DNA of 64,000 nt from Lentisphaerota bacterium (GTDB lineage Bacteria > Verrucomicrobiota > Lentisphaeria > Victivallales > Victivallaceae). This document shows, piece by piece, positions 1-8,123 of this stretch. The position numbers and the translations under genes were made by a program. The notes beneath the pieces were generated by a model, which saw nothing but the letters and a program-made list of their open reading frames with translations, searched no databases and was not told the origin of the DNA. The stretch is from NCBI GenBank assembly GCA_015061885.1, contig SUVS01000005.1:1-64000 (forward strand), in the 5' to 3' direction. Position 1 is the stretch's first letter, and each line of letters starts with the position of its first letter.

Positions 1-36
1 TTCGGTTGTATAGTAGATATCGGACAATCGGTTCAT
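1..36 (-). CDS. 5' end of an unidentified gene (runs off the window)
   Basis: Only twelve codons are visible, beginning MNRLSDIYYTTE. The start is supported by a strong ribosome binding site, GGAGGT, four bases upstream of the ATG. The gene continues beyond the left edge, so its function cannot be named. It lies on the same strand as the CreD-like gene, which is more than 200 bases upstream of it and separated by a dispersed hairpin repeat, so the two are probably not one transcript. Confidence 0.55.
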   Translation of the reverse strand, partial: MNRLSDIYYTTE

Positions 37-172
37 TTTTACCTCCGGCTTGAACACCCAGAGTATAAAATGCTCTCTTTGTCCAACTTTTTCCAGTATT
101 TTAATTAAAAACTTTTGAAATTACCTCTATCAAGTTGATTTTTCACTATCCGGCGAATACGGCTGGTGCCGT

Positions 173-262
173 AATCCGCGGAGGAGATTGCATTCTCCTC
201 CGCGACCACCCTGTGCACTGCCCGGCAACATCCAGTGCGAGTTACCTGGCAACTTTAAAGTT
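173..262 (+). repeat. Dispersed hairpin repeat, family A, copy 1
   Basis: A perfect 11-bp stem (CGCGGAGGAGA / TCTCCTCCGCG) around a short loop is followed by a tail reading CAACATCCAGTGCGAG and TTACCTGGC. The same plan occurs at 11869-11955 (opposite strand) and 14826-14912. The stem sequence differs between copies, but the loop core and the tail are conserved. The tail overlaps the last codons and stop of the CreD-like gene, so it lies at a gene end. Confidence 0.75.
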
Positions 263-1628
263 CGCTCCCGCTCTGGCGGTTGATTTTGCCGGTGAAGGTC
301 ATCAATACTGCCAGCAGTATAAAGAGTATTATTGAACCGGCGAGCAATGCGTAATCTTCCAGCTGCAGTATCACATAAATTGCCGCATACGATGTTGCCA
401 CCGCTGCGAACATTCCCGCCGCCGCCGACAGTTTGCGGTAGATCAATGCCGAATAAAATCCGCCCAGTGCCGCCACTGCCGCCGCCGAAATAATGTACGC
501 CGTTCCAAACGAACTGTGTTCACTTATTGCCAATGTCAGAGTGTAGAAAAGCACCAGCGACAATGCCGCAATAAAATACTGCAATGGATGCACCCACACT
601 TTGGAGAGTTTTTCCGCTATAAGCATTGCCATAAGCACGATCACAAAGACCAGTATGGCGTATTCCACAGCCCGGTTCACCTGCATGTAGCTGTCGGCAA
701 CTTTCAGCAGAGCCACCCCGGCGGAACGGTTGTAATGACTTTCGCCGTAACTGGAATTTTTCTCCGGATATTGGAAAGTTTCGCGGTTACCGACCCACGA
801 TGCGGGCAAATCGCGGTTGAATTCGCTGATCTGCCACTTGGCGTTGAAACCTTTTTCGCTGATATTGCGTTCAACGGGCAGAAACGCCCCGCAGAAACTC
901 GGCGACGGCCACTGGCTTTTCAATTCAAGAGCGGTTTCCCTACCGACCATGGAAAACAGGAGTTCCCGACAGCCGTTCAAATCAAAAGAAATTTCAAATT
1001 TGCCGTTTTCTGCCCTGTTCAGCGGCACGGAAAAACCACCGGGAACCGGAGCTTTGGCAGCTATACCCGGCAGAACATCCGCTGTTTTGCCGTTGAATTT
1101 ACATTGGATTGCCGAAACGCCCTGCAAATCAGCCAGACCGACGATCAACCGGCTCTTTTCCGGGTACACTTTCCAGCCTTCGACTTCATTGGGAAAAACT
1201 ATATTGCCCTTGAGCGTTATGTGCGAGCGGTAAAGCACGATCTCATAAATCCCGCGATAACGCATTTCCGGTATAAGTTCTCCGGTTATCTGCAAATCCT
1301 GCGGCACTGCAAAATAAGTGGAGTGTTCGGTAGTGATGACTTCTTTGACCGTTTTGCCGTCCTTTTCGGTGCGTTTAATATCGCGGCTGACGGGAATCGC
1401 CAGCAATGGCCCGGATACTTTCTGCCGGTAGCCCCATTTGGAAGCGATCTCTTTTTCCACACTGTCAGCCAAACTCTGACGGCGGGAGATCAAACTATCG
1501 ACCATTACAATGGGTATCTGGCAGAGCAGAACCACCAAACCGATCATAATAATCTTGGCAGTAAAGGAGTTGCGGAATTTCTTACCCCAATCTGTATTAG
1601 GTTCGAGCGGAAAAGTGTTGTAAGTCAT
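255..1628 (-). CDS. creD: CreD-like inner membrane protein
   Basis: This 457-residue protein has the CreD layout. An N-terminal transmembrane helix (about residues 22-45) is followed by the family stretch around WGYRQKVSGPLLAIPV, then a large extracytoplasmic domain to about residue 325, and four to six closely packed hydrophobic helices at the C terminus. In enterobacteria CreD is an inner membrane protein of the CreBC regulon tied to envelope stress and beta-lactam response; its biochemical activity is unknown. No creBC genes are next to it here, so regulation by that system is not supported. The start is ATG with GGAGG upstream (AATTTGGAGGAACTCTG). The stop overlaps dispersed repeat family A. 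Confidence 0.85.
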   Translation of the reverse strand: MTYNTFPLEPNTDWGKKFRNSFTAKIIMIGLVVLLCQIPIVMVDSLISRRQSLADSVEKEIASKWGYRQKVSGPLLAIPVSRDIKRTEKDGKTVKEVITTEHSTYFAVPQDLQITGELIPEMRYRGIYEIVLYRSHITLKGNIVFPNEVEGWKVYPEKSRLIVGLADLQGVSAIQCKFNGKTADVLPGIAAKAPVPGGFSVPLNRAENGKFEISFDLNGCRELLFSMVGRETALELKSQWPSPSFCGAFLPVERNISEKGFNAKWQISEFNRDLPASWVGNRETFQYPEKNSSYGESHYNRSAGVALLKVADSYMQVNRAVEYAILVFVIVLMAMLIAEKLSKVWVHPLQYFIAALSLVLFYTLTLAISEHSSFGTAYIISAAAVAALGGFYSALIYRKLSAAAGMFAAVATSYAAIYVILQLEDYALLAGSIILFILLAVLMTFTGKINRQSGSEL

Positions 1629-1761
1629 AAACAGAGTTCCTCCAAATTAAAAGTGTTTGCAGGAAAGAAGATAGCACACACCATACAACATTGCAAGTGT
1701 AAAGTACAAAATTATGAATTTTTTCAGTCCGCTGAATAGAGAAGTTGCATCACTGAAGAAT

Positions 1762-3318
1762 TCAGACTTTTTCGTAAGTCCAGCCGGTGATCTGTCCTGC
1801 CTCCCGGTCAAAATTTACACCGACAAGCATAATATTTTTACCGGAGTTCATATAACGCCGGAAGTAATCCTTTTCTTTGATCTGTGCCAAAGCGATTTCT
1901 TCGTCTTTATTGAGCTTGAACTCAAAAACAAACACAAAGTCTTCATTGGTCGCCACTGCATCAATATGCCCGTTGCCGGTACGGGATTCCGCCGTTATAC
2001 TGATGCCGAGCAGCATGAAAATCGAGTAAAAAAGCAACTGGAAATTGTTTTCATTTTTCAAATGCACATCGTATGGCACTTTGGCAAAAAACACCTTCAT
2101 CGTTTCCATAAAACCATCAACATCACCGGCAGTAACTTTATCCGCCAGCCGGTAAACGGAATCTTTTACCTGATTGACATGCAACCCGCTGCAATCGCCG
2201 GTCAGATACGCTTCAAACGAACCTTTGACTTCCAGATTCGGGAACCGGAGCATATACGCTGTATCGCCGTAACGCACGAATGCTTTATCAATAGTAAGAT
2301 ACCCCGCCTGCAGCAGCAGAGTGAGCGGATCAAGTTTATCTATTTCATAAGCATCAAACGCAAATCCGGAGACCGGGTTGGAGAGTACATCTTCAAAGCT
2401 GAAACGATTTTTTCTGATAAGTTCCAACAGAAACGACGGCGTACCCGTGGAAAACCAGTAGTTGCTGAACTTGCCGCCGGTTTCAAAAAACTTTGCCAGA
2501 GATACCGGATTATAAACTGTTTTGGCGTTTTCCTCAAACCGGTATCCATTATACCAATTTTTGATTTCTGCCTTGTATGCTTCAATATTCCGATCTCCGG
2601 CAAATGCGGCAATGCGGTCGCCGAAATTCGCTTCAAGTTCATCCTGGGTGTAACCGAACATCGTGGCATATCTGCCATCCATAGTTATATCGGTCAGGTT
2701 GTTCAAATCAGAAAACAAAGAAACATGACTGAACTTGCTTACCCCGGTAACGAAAAGAAAACGCTCTTTAGCATTGCGATCTTTCAAAACGCTGTAAAAA
2801 CCCTTCAGATATTTTTGAATATCTGCAATATTGGGATTGGAAATATTGTCCAGTATTGGTTTATCATACTCATCAACCAGAATAACTGCATCATCTTTTA
2901 CGGCACAAGCATCAATCAACTTGCCGAAAGCTGAAGATGCATCCTGCACAGCCGGCAATTCAACAGAAAGGTCTGCCGCAACCGATTTGATTTTATCCAG
3001 TAAATAAGCATTCAAAAGCTCAACGGTATTGTTTATAGAGTTGTAATCTCCTAAACTTAAATGGATCACCGGATACGGTTTCCAGTCGTATGGTTTATCG
3101 TAAATGGCAAGCCCTCTGAAGAGTTCTTTTTTGCCTTCAAAAACGGCTTTCAGGGTTGATACGGTCAAAGACTTACCAAAGCGGCGGGGGCGGGAGAGAA
3201 AATAAGACTCCTTGGCAGGACGGATCAACTGCCAGATATATTCGGTCTTATCCACATACAGAAAGTTTCCCTGTATAAGATCTTCAAAATTGTAAACACT
3301 GCTGGTAATATCTTTCAT
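1762..3318 (-). CDS. AAA-ATPase-like protein with C-terminal PD-(D/E)XK nuclease-type domain
   Basis: The 518-residue protein matches the widespread AAA-ATPase-like / DUF1703 family. Near the N terminus it has NFLYVDKTEYIWQL and then a P-loop-like SRPRRFGKSL (about residues 40-50). A Walker-B-like motif AVILVDEYDKPI lies near residue 145. The C-terminal part has a conserved nuclease-type core, HIDAVATNEDFVFVFEFK, with the D and ExK residues of a PD-(D/E)XK fold. Such genes are abundant in anaerobes such as Bacteroidetes and PVC bacteria, often in many copies; their role is unproven, and involvement with mobile DNA or defence is only a suggestion. It is monocistronic on the minus strand, with ATG preceded by AGGAGAGTGGAATA. 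Confidence 0.85.
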   Translation of the reverse strand: MKDITSSVYNFEDLIQGNFLYVDKTEYIWQLIRPAKESYFLSRPRRFGKSLTVSTLKAVFEGKKELFRGLAIYDKPYDWKPYPVIHLSLGDYNSINNTVELLNAYLLDKIKSVAADLSVELPAVQDASSAFGKLIDACAVKDDAVILVDEYDKPILDNISNPNIADIQKYLKGFYSVLKDRNAKERFLFVTGVSKFSHVSLFSDLNNLTDITMDGRYATMFGYTQDELEANFGDRIAAFAGDRNIEAYKAEIKNWYNGYRFEENAKTVYNPVSLAKFFETGGKFSNYWFSTGTPSFLLELIRKNRFSFEDVLSNPVSGFAFDAYEIDKLDPLTLLLQAGYLTIDKAFVRYGDTAYMLRFPNLEVKGSFEAYLTGDCSGLHVNQVKDSVYRLADKVTAGDVDGFMETMKVFFAKVPYDVHLKNENNFQLLFYSIFMLLGISITAESRTGNGHIDAVATNEDFVFVFEFKLNKDEEIALAQIKEKDYFRRYMNSGKNIMLVGVNFDREAGQITGWTYEKV

Positions 3319-3378
3319 TATTCCACTCTCCTGTGAGGGTAATATACATTGTATTGCCAGATTTTCAATTGTTTTCTT

Positions 3379-5349
3379 TCAAAAACCGAAAGAAAGTTGT
3401 TCCGGTTTATCTGATTTTTCATCTTTTCCGGACTGGCGATCCGCTTCTGCAAAAAGCGGCAGTTCATCCATTGCCGGAACTCCGAAAGATTTTTCCAACT
3501 CCGGTTCTGACGGGGCGGATGGCTCTGACTGCGGAAGATTTTCCATTGTCAGAAAATCTTCCAATGCCATAACTTTCACCCCCAGTCTGGCGGCTTTGGT
3601 CAGTTTGGATGATGTACCGGTTATATCTGCCGCCACCAGCAAACTCAACTCTTTTGAAACACTGTCCACCGCCCGGAAACCTTTTGTGCGTGCAAGTTCT
3701 TCGTAATAAGAGCGTTTTTCGGGCATCTTGCCGGTAAAGCACACCGTCGGGGATGTATCATCTTCTGACTTGCCGCTTTCAGTCAAAATCACAGCGGCCA
3801 GCAGTTCGTCTATGAAATCACTTTGCATGGCCAGCTCTTTTTTGATCGCTTTGGCCCGTTCCGGCCCCACGCCGGGGATCGCCGAGAGCGTTTCTTCATC
3901 GGCACTGCGTAATTCAGCCAGAGAGAGATTCTTCAATATCACTTTGGCTACATTCACTCCCACATGGGGTATATTCAGAGCGGCAAGCACCTGATAATCG
4001 GCTACATTGCGGGCCTTGGCTATTTCGTTGAAAAGATTTTCCGCCGACTTTACCTTGAAGCTCTCAAGCTGCATTATATCTGTAACTTTCAGCTCAAACA
4101 CATCCCGCAAAGTCTTTACTTCAAGCGTATTCATCATCTTACGCAAAGTCGGTTCGCCCAGGCGTTCTATACCGATATTCTTCACTGCGGCAAGCAGATT
4201 CTGCAATCTCACTTCAAAACACTCTTTGTTTACACAACAAAGTTCCGGCCCGATCTGCTCAAGTTTGCTTTTACAGCAGGGGCACTCGCTTATAATAACA
4301 CTTTTGCGGTCTTCACCCGGCAGAGAATTTACTATATAGGGTATAACATCCCCTGCCCGCTCGACCTCGATCACATCGTTTATGCAAATATCTCGATCCA
4401 GAACATTCTGCAGATTGTGCAGTGTTGCGTGCGTGATCGTAACCCCGCCGATCTCCACCGGGTCGATCTCCGCGACCGGGGTCAGACAGTTTTTGCCGAA
4501 ACTCCATTCCACCTTACGCAACACGCTCTGACGGCGGATGTTGGTGAATTTAAATGCGATCGCACCGCGCGGATGATGTGCGGTATTGCCCAAACTGGAA
4601 GCGTATTCTTCGTCAGCAATTTTGATCACCACTCCATCGGTTGGGTATGGCAGACTTTCGATTTTTTCGAGCAATTCATCAAAATATTCCGGCAGATCAC
4701 GGCGGCTGTATGCGTAAGAGATTTTCCGGTAATCGACCAGAGTCAGTTTGGCTCCCTGACGCTGTATATCCGCAATTTCCTTCAAGCCCATAATACCGGC
4801 AACGGCATTGCGGGAGTTTTTGTAAACCTCGCCGTTTTTGCGTCTGATATTTTTGTAGATGGTACGGAAATCATCGTCGCGGATAACTATTTCGCCGCGT
4901 ATTGGCATATTGAACTTGAGTCTGCCGACATAATCATCTACGCTTTCAAGCTCTATAAGCGGCACTTTGTCAGAAATATCTTCACCCTCGGCACCGTCGC
5001 CGCGGGTCACGAGCAAGCCATTTTCCCAACGTGCGGAAATGCCGTCGTATTTGGGCTGTACCAGCAGAATTTCGTCAGCATTACGCACATATTTATCCGC
5101 CCACTCCAGAACTTTTTCCAGACTGTATGCTTTATCCAGCGAAAGCATCGGTTCTTTGTGCCGCACTTTGCCGGAAGATGCCACACTTGCCCCATGCACC
5201 GCCGTCAGCAACGGGTGATCCGGAGCTGTATTTTCCAGCTCCCGCATAAGATTGTCGTACTCAACATCGCTTATTTCCGGCGTGCCTTTTTTCCAATACA
5301 GATCGTTGTGATAAGCTATAAGTCTTTCCAGTTCTTCCAGCGTGTGCAT
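3379..5349 (-). CDS. ligA: NAD-dependent DNA ligase LigA
   Basis: This enzyme seals nicks with 5' phosphate and 3' hydroxyl using NAD+. All LigA modules are visible in order. Domain Ia has HNDLYWKKGTPEISDVEYD (residues 14-32). The adenylation domain has the catalytic lysine in QPKYDG near residue 100 and TRGDGAEGEDIS. Then come an OB fold (TPVAEIDPVEIGGVTITHATLHN), a four-cysteine zinc finger (CPCC...CCVNKEC), helix-hairpin-helix repeats (IPGVGPERAKAIK) and a BRCT domain (CFTGKMPEKRSYYEELA). At 656 residues it is near the usual length but has an added acidic C-terminal tail of about 50 residues containing DELPLF and ending EQLSFGF. It follows the alcohol dehydrogenase by 12 bp. Whether it is the only ligase of the genome cannot be judged. 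Confidence 0.93.
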   Translation of the reverse strand: MHTLEELERLIAYHNDLYWKKGTPEISDVEYDNLMRELENTAPDHPLLTAVHGASVASSGKVRHKEPMLSLDKAYSLEKVLEWADKYVRNADEILLVQPKYDGISARWENGLLVTRGDGAEGEDISDKVPLIELESVDDYVGRLKFNMPIRGEIVIRDDDFRTIYKNIRRKNGEVYKNSRNAVAGIMGLKEIADIQRQGAKLTLVDYRKISYAYSRRDLPEYFDELLEKIESLPYPTDGVVIKIADEEYASSLGNTAHHPRGAIAFKFTNIRRQSVLRKVEWSFGKNCLTPVAEIDPVEIGGVTITHATLHNLQNVLDRDICINDVIEVERAGDVIPYIVNSLPGEDRKSVIISECPCCKSKLEQIGPELCCVNKECFEVRLQNLLAAVKNIGIERLGEPTLRKMMNTLEVKTLRDVFELKVTDIMQLESFKVKSAENLFNEIAKARNVADYQVLAALNIPHVGVNVAKVILKNLSLAELRSADEETLSAIPGVGPERAKAIKKELAMQSDFIDELLAAVILTESGKSEDDTSPTVCFTGKMPEKRSYYEELARTKGFRAVDSVSKELSLLVAADITGTSSKLTKAARLGVKVMALEDFLTMENLPQSEPSAPSEPELEKSFGVPAMDELPLFAEADRQSGKDEKSDKPEQLSFGF

Positions 5350-5361
5350 AATATCCCCCCC

Positions 5362-6570
5362 TCACATCTTTTTCACAGCATCGGCAATGACTTGCTGCAA
5401 AACCTCTTCACTTGATTCCAGCGGAACCGGTCTGGGGGCAAGTTCCAGTTTCATACGGTTGGCTCCCGCACTGCGGCAAGTCTGCATCAAAAGCTCATCG
5501 GTCAACCCGGCAAATGAGTTCAACTGCGGCACATGCCATTTTTCCAGCAATTTTCCGTAGTTGCTTATAACTTCTTCCGGCGTATTGCCGCCTAAAATCT
5601 TGCCGATTTCCAGAGTGCGTTCTGCCACTGCCTCACGCCCGATATAATAACGCCACGCCGCAGGCAGCAATCGGGCAACGGCTATACCATGTTCAATTCT
5701 GCCGAACCACGAAAAACTCAACAGATGCGGCAATCCGGTGGATTTGTTGCGGATGGTCAGTCCGCCCAGAGCTGAAGCAACCTGTACCGCTTTGCGGGCA
5801 GCGAGATCATCGGGTGCGGTCAACGCTTTTGCCAGATTATCACGCAAAAGCTCCACTCCGACCCCGGCGGCATGATTGATAAAACCTTTATTCTCATCCA
5901 TAGTTACATTCAGCCAGCCTTCCAGCAAATGAGCCAGAGCATCACACCCGGTGGCGAGGGTCACGCTTTGCGGCATGGAGGCAGTAAATTGAGCATTCAA
6001 ACAAGCACATTCCGGCACCAGAACCGGATCGCTGATAAGCTGTTTGACCTGTTTTTCACGATTTACGATATTGCTGTACTGAGTGATTTCACTGCCGGTA
6101 CCGGAAGTTGTGGGCACAGCAATGATGCGTTTGAAATTTTTTCCGGGAAAAGCGTTGCTGATCTTATCACTGCCGAAACACTCTTCCAGCGGCATATCGC
6201 TCTGAAAAACCACATACGCCGCCTTTGCCGCATCCAGCACACTGCCGCCCCCTAAAGCTATCACGCCATCGGGATCATTTCCGGCTAAAAATTCTTTCAT
6301 GGCATAAACTGTCTGCATATCCGGCTCCGGCGGAATATCCTTGAAACGCACCGCCGCACATTCCGTATAACGCAGAGAATTCAGCAACTTTGCCCATGCT
6401 CCGGAGCTGTCCGCAGAATTTCTGCCGGTAAAAACCGCAACTTTGTGCCAATTATTCATCCGAACTGCGGCTTCAAGCTGTCCGAAAGAACTGTCAGTAT
6501 GCAGAACACTGACTTCATCCCAAGCGTCAAGGATTTGCAATCCCTGTTCAAAAGTAGAAATTTTTGCCAT
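5362..6570 (-). CDS. Iron-containing alcohol dehydrogenase
   Basis: A group III (Fe-ADH) NAD(P)-dependent oxidoreductase of 402 residues. It shows the dinucleotide-binding GGGSVLDAAKA, the family segment PTTSGTGSE, and metal-ligand regions around CDALAHLLEGW and GLPHLLSFSWFGRIEHGIAVA. The substrate (a short-chain alcohol, aldehyde or phosphonate) cannot be told from sequence. The track begins at a TTG (6645), but that codon lies inside the terminator of the upstream gene. I use ATG at 6570 (MAKISTFEQG), which has GGGAAGTGG just upstream. The gene probably forms a short operon with ligA, which begins 12 bases later; no functional link is evident. Confidence 0.88.
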   Translation of the reverse strand: MAKISTFEQGLQILDAWDEVSVLHTDSSFGQLEAAVRMNNWHKVAVFTGRNSADSSGAWAKLLNSLRYTECAAVRFKDIPPEPDMQTVYAMKEFLAGNDPDGVIALGGGSVLDAAKAAYVVFQSDMPLEECFGSDKISNAFPGKNFKRIIAVPTTSGTGSEITQYSNIVNREKQVKQLISDPVLVPECACLNAQFTASMPQSVTLATGCDALAHLLEGWLNVTMDENKGFINHAAGVGVELLRDNLAKALTAPDDLAARKAVQVASALGGLTIRNKSTGLPHLLSFSWFGRIEHGIAVARLLPAAWRYYIGREAVAERTLEIGKILGGNTPEEVISNYGKLLEKWHVPQLNSFAGLTDELLMQTCRSAGANRMKLELAPRPVPLESSEEVLQQVIADAVKKM

Positions 6571-6595
6571 AGAAACCCACTTCCCGTGATAAATC

Positions 6596-6633
6596 AAAAA
6601 AGTCCGCATCGGAAAATTTTCCGGCACGGACTT
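6596..6633 (-). terminator. Intrinsic terminator of the PpiC-type gene
   Basis: On the minus strand the DNA reads AAGTCCG-TGCCGGAAAA followed by TTTTCCGATG-CGGACTT and a T run. This is a long, nearly perfect stem with uridines after it. It starts about 30 bases past the stop of the prolyl isomerase gene and ends just before the alcohol dehydrogenase start, separating the two transcripts. Confidence 0.85.
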
Positions 6634-6664
6634 GGATTCTTTCAACCTTCAACGCTGTTTCAGC

Positions 6665-7831
6665 TCATTTCGCCTTTGCCGGAGCTTTGGGAGCAGCCTT
6701 GGGAGCCGCCGGCATCTTGGGCATTTCAGCCTTGACAAGGATCTGAACCTTGGCGGCTTTCATCATCTCGTTGATAGCTTTCTGGGTCGCCATCATCTGC
6801 TTTTGCTGGGTCAAGGCGGCGGTCAGGCGGTCTTTGACTTCGGCAAAAGCCATCGTGCGGCCTTCCTGGGAGGCATCGCGGCGGATAACATGATAACCGT
6901 ACTCGGTTTTGACTGCACCGGAGATCTCGCCGACCTTGAGGGCGTATGCGGCTTTTTCAAATTCCGAAACCATCTGACCTTTGCCGAAAGCACCCAGCGA
7001 ACCGTTGGCACTCTTGCCGGAGGGGCAGGCACTCTTTTCGGCGGCAAGTTTGCCGAAGTCAGCACCTTTTTTCAGCTGGGCAATGATCGCTTCGATCTCT
7101 TTTTTGGCCTTTTCCCAGGTTTTGGCATCGGCATCTTTATCGACTTTCACAAGAATATGCGAAGCCCGGATGGTATCTTTACCGTCAGCAGGTTCTTTGA
7201 ACTGATCGGGATTATCTTTGTAGAATTTTTCCACTTCAGCGGCAGTAACTGCAACTTTGCCGGCTTTGCTTTCCAGAAACTTCTGGAATGCGATCATTTT
7301 CTGGGCGTTTTTATCATTGGCAATAGCTTTGATCTCATCATCAACGGTTTTGCCTTTGGCTTTCAGCATCTGCTCGTACATATTACGCTGATCTTTGGGC
7401 ATCTTGGCAAGTTCAGCTTTGAGCTGGGCAGCTATTTCGTCGGCAGTGACCGTCATCTTGGAATCGGCAAAAGCCTTTTCAAGCACCAGACGGGTAACAT
7501 ACTGTTCAACCATCTGCGGAGCCTGCATTTTCAAAAGTTCTGCGGGGACCTGTGCCGGAACCACACCACCGGGAACCTGTTTGGCCATAGCATCAATAAA
7601 TTCAGCTTTGGTAACATCTTTGCCGTTGGCTTTGGCAACGACTGCGGGCAGAAAATCAAAAGCCTTGGCAACCGGAGTGCCCTGCGGCTTGTTCATCTGT
7701 TCAAGCATTGCCTTGCCGGCAGTTTGGGCATCCGGGGCAGGAACGGTTACGCTTTTGGTATCAGCGGCAGAAAGCATTACCCCCAGACCGATGACCATAC
7801 CGGGAACGAGAAGCATTTTCACATTTTTCAT
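6665..7831 (-). CDS. Secreted PpiC/SurA-type peptidyl-prolyl isomerase
   Basis: This exported folding catalyst (388 residues) has an N-terminal signal peptide (MKNVKMLLVPGMVIGLGVMLSAAD), a SurA/PrsA-like helical region with two TKAEFIDAM/TADEIAAQL-type segments, and then a parvulin domain. The parvulin part shows DTIRASHILVKVD, SACPSGKSANGSLGAFGKGQMV, and EFEKAAYALKVGEISGAVKTEYGYHVIRR, all hallmarks of rotamase. The C terminus is a low-complexity Ala/Lys/Pro tail ending KAPAKAK. The track start (7870) is upstream of a better ATG at 7831, which gives a clean signal peptide and has GGAG nine bases upstream. It probably acts on outer membrane or secreted proteins in the periplasm. It is a single-gene unit, closed by a strong terminator. 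Confidence 0.9.
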   Translation of the reverse strand: MKNVKMLLVPGMVIGLGVMLSAADTKSVTVPAPDAQTAGKAMLEQMNKPQGTPVAKAFDFLPAVVAKANGKDVTKAEFIDAMAKQVPGGVVPAQVPAELLKMQAPQMVEQYVTRLVLEKAFADSKMTVTADEIAAQLKAELAKMPKDQRNMYEQMLKAKGKTVDDEIKAIANDKNAQKMIAFQKFLESKAGKVAVTAAEVEKFYKDNPDQFKEPADGKDTIRASHILVKVDKDADAKTWEKAKKEIEAIIAQLKKGADFGKLAAEKSACPSGKSANGSLGAFGKGQMVSEFEKAAYALKVGEISGAVKTEYGYHVIRRDASQEGRTMAFAEVKDRLTAALTQQKQMMATQKAINEMMKAAKVQILVKAEMPKMPAAPKAAPKAPAKAK

Positions 7832-8123
7832 AAACTTCAAATCTCCATTTTTGTTATTTTCTGTTTTCACGATTCAACTATCAAAAATAGACCGCACATT
7901 TTCAGGTTTGTTGCCGCAATAAAAGTGCAATTCACCCCTGTTTGCAGTTGTCATATTGCTAAAGATAGCTTAATATTGACATTTTTCAAGTGCAGAAACG
8001 CTTTTTTATTGCATTTTATACTTGCGAAAACCTGAAAACAGTTGTAAATTACCTTATTGTAATCGTACAGTTTCAATTTTACAGCTATAATGACTCAAAT
8101 TCTAAAAACGAAAGGACTGAAAA

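Noticed and set aside
516-1739. 407-codon plus-strand ORF opposite the CreD-like gene
   Set aside because: Shadow of CreD; no domain, no ribosome site.
1714-2934. 406-codon plus-strand ORF opposite the AAA-ATPase-like gene
   Set aside because: Shadow frame; the minus strand holds the P-loop and nuclease-type motifs.
3964-5415. 483-codon plus-strand ORF opposite ligA
   Set aside because: Shadow of LigA, which is unmistakable on the minus strand.
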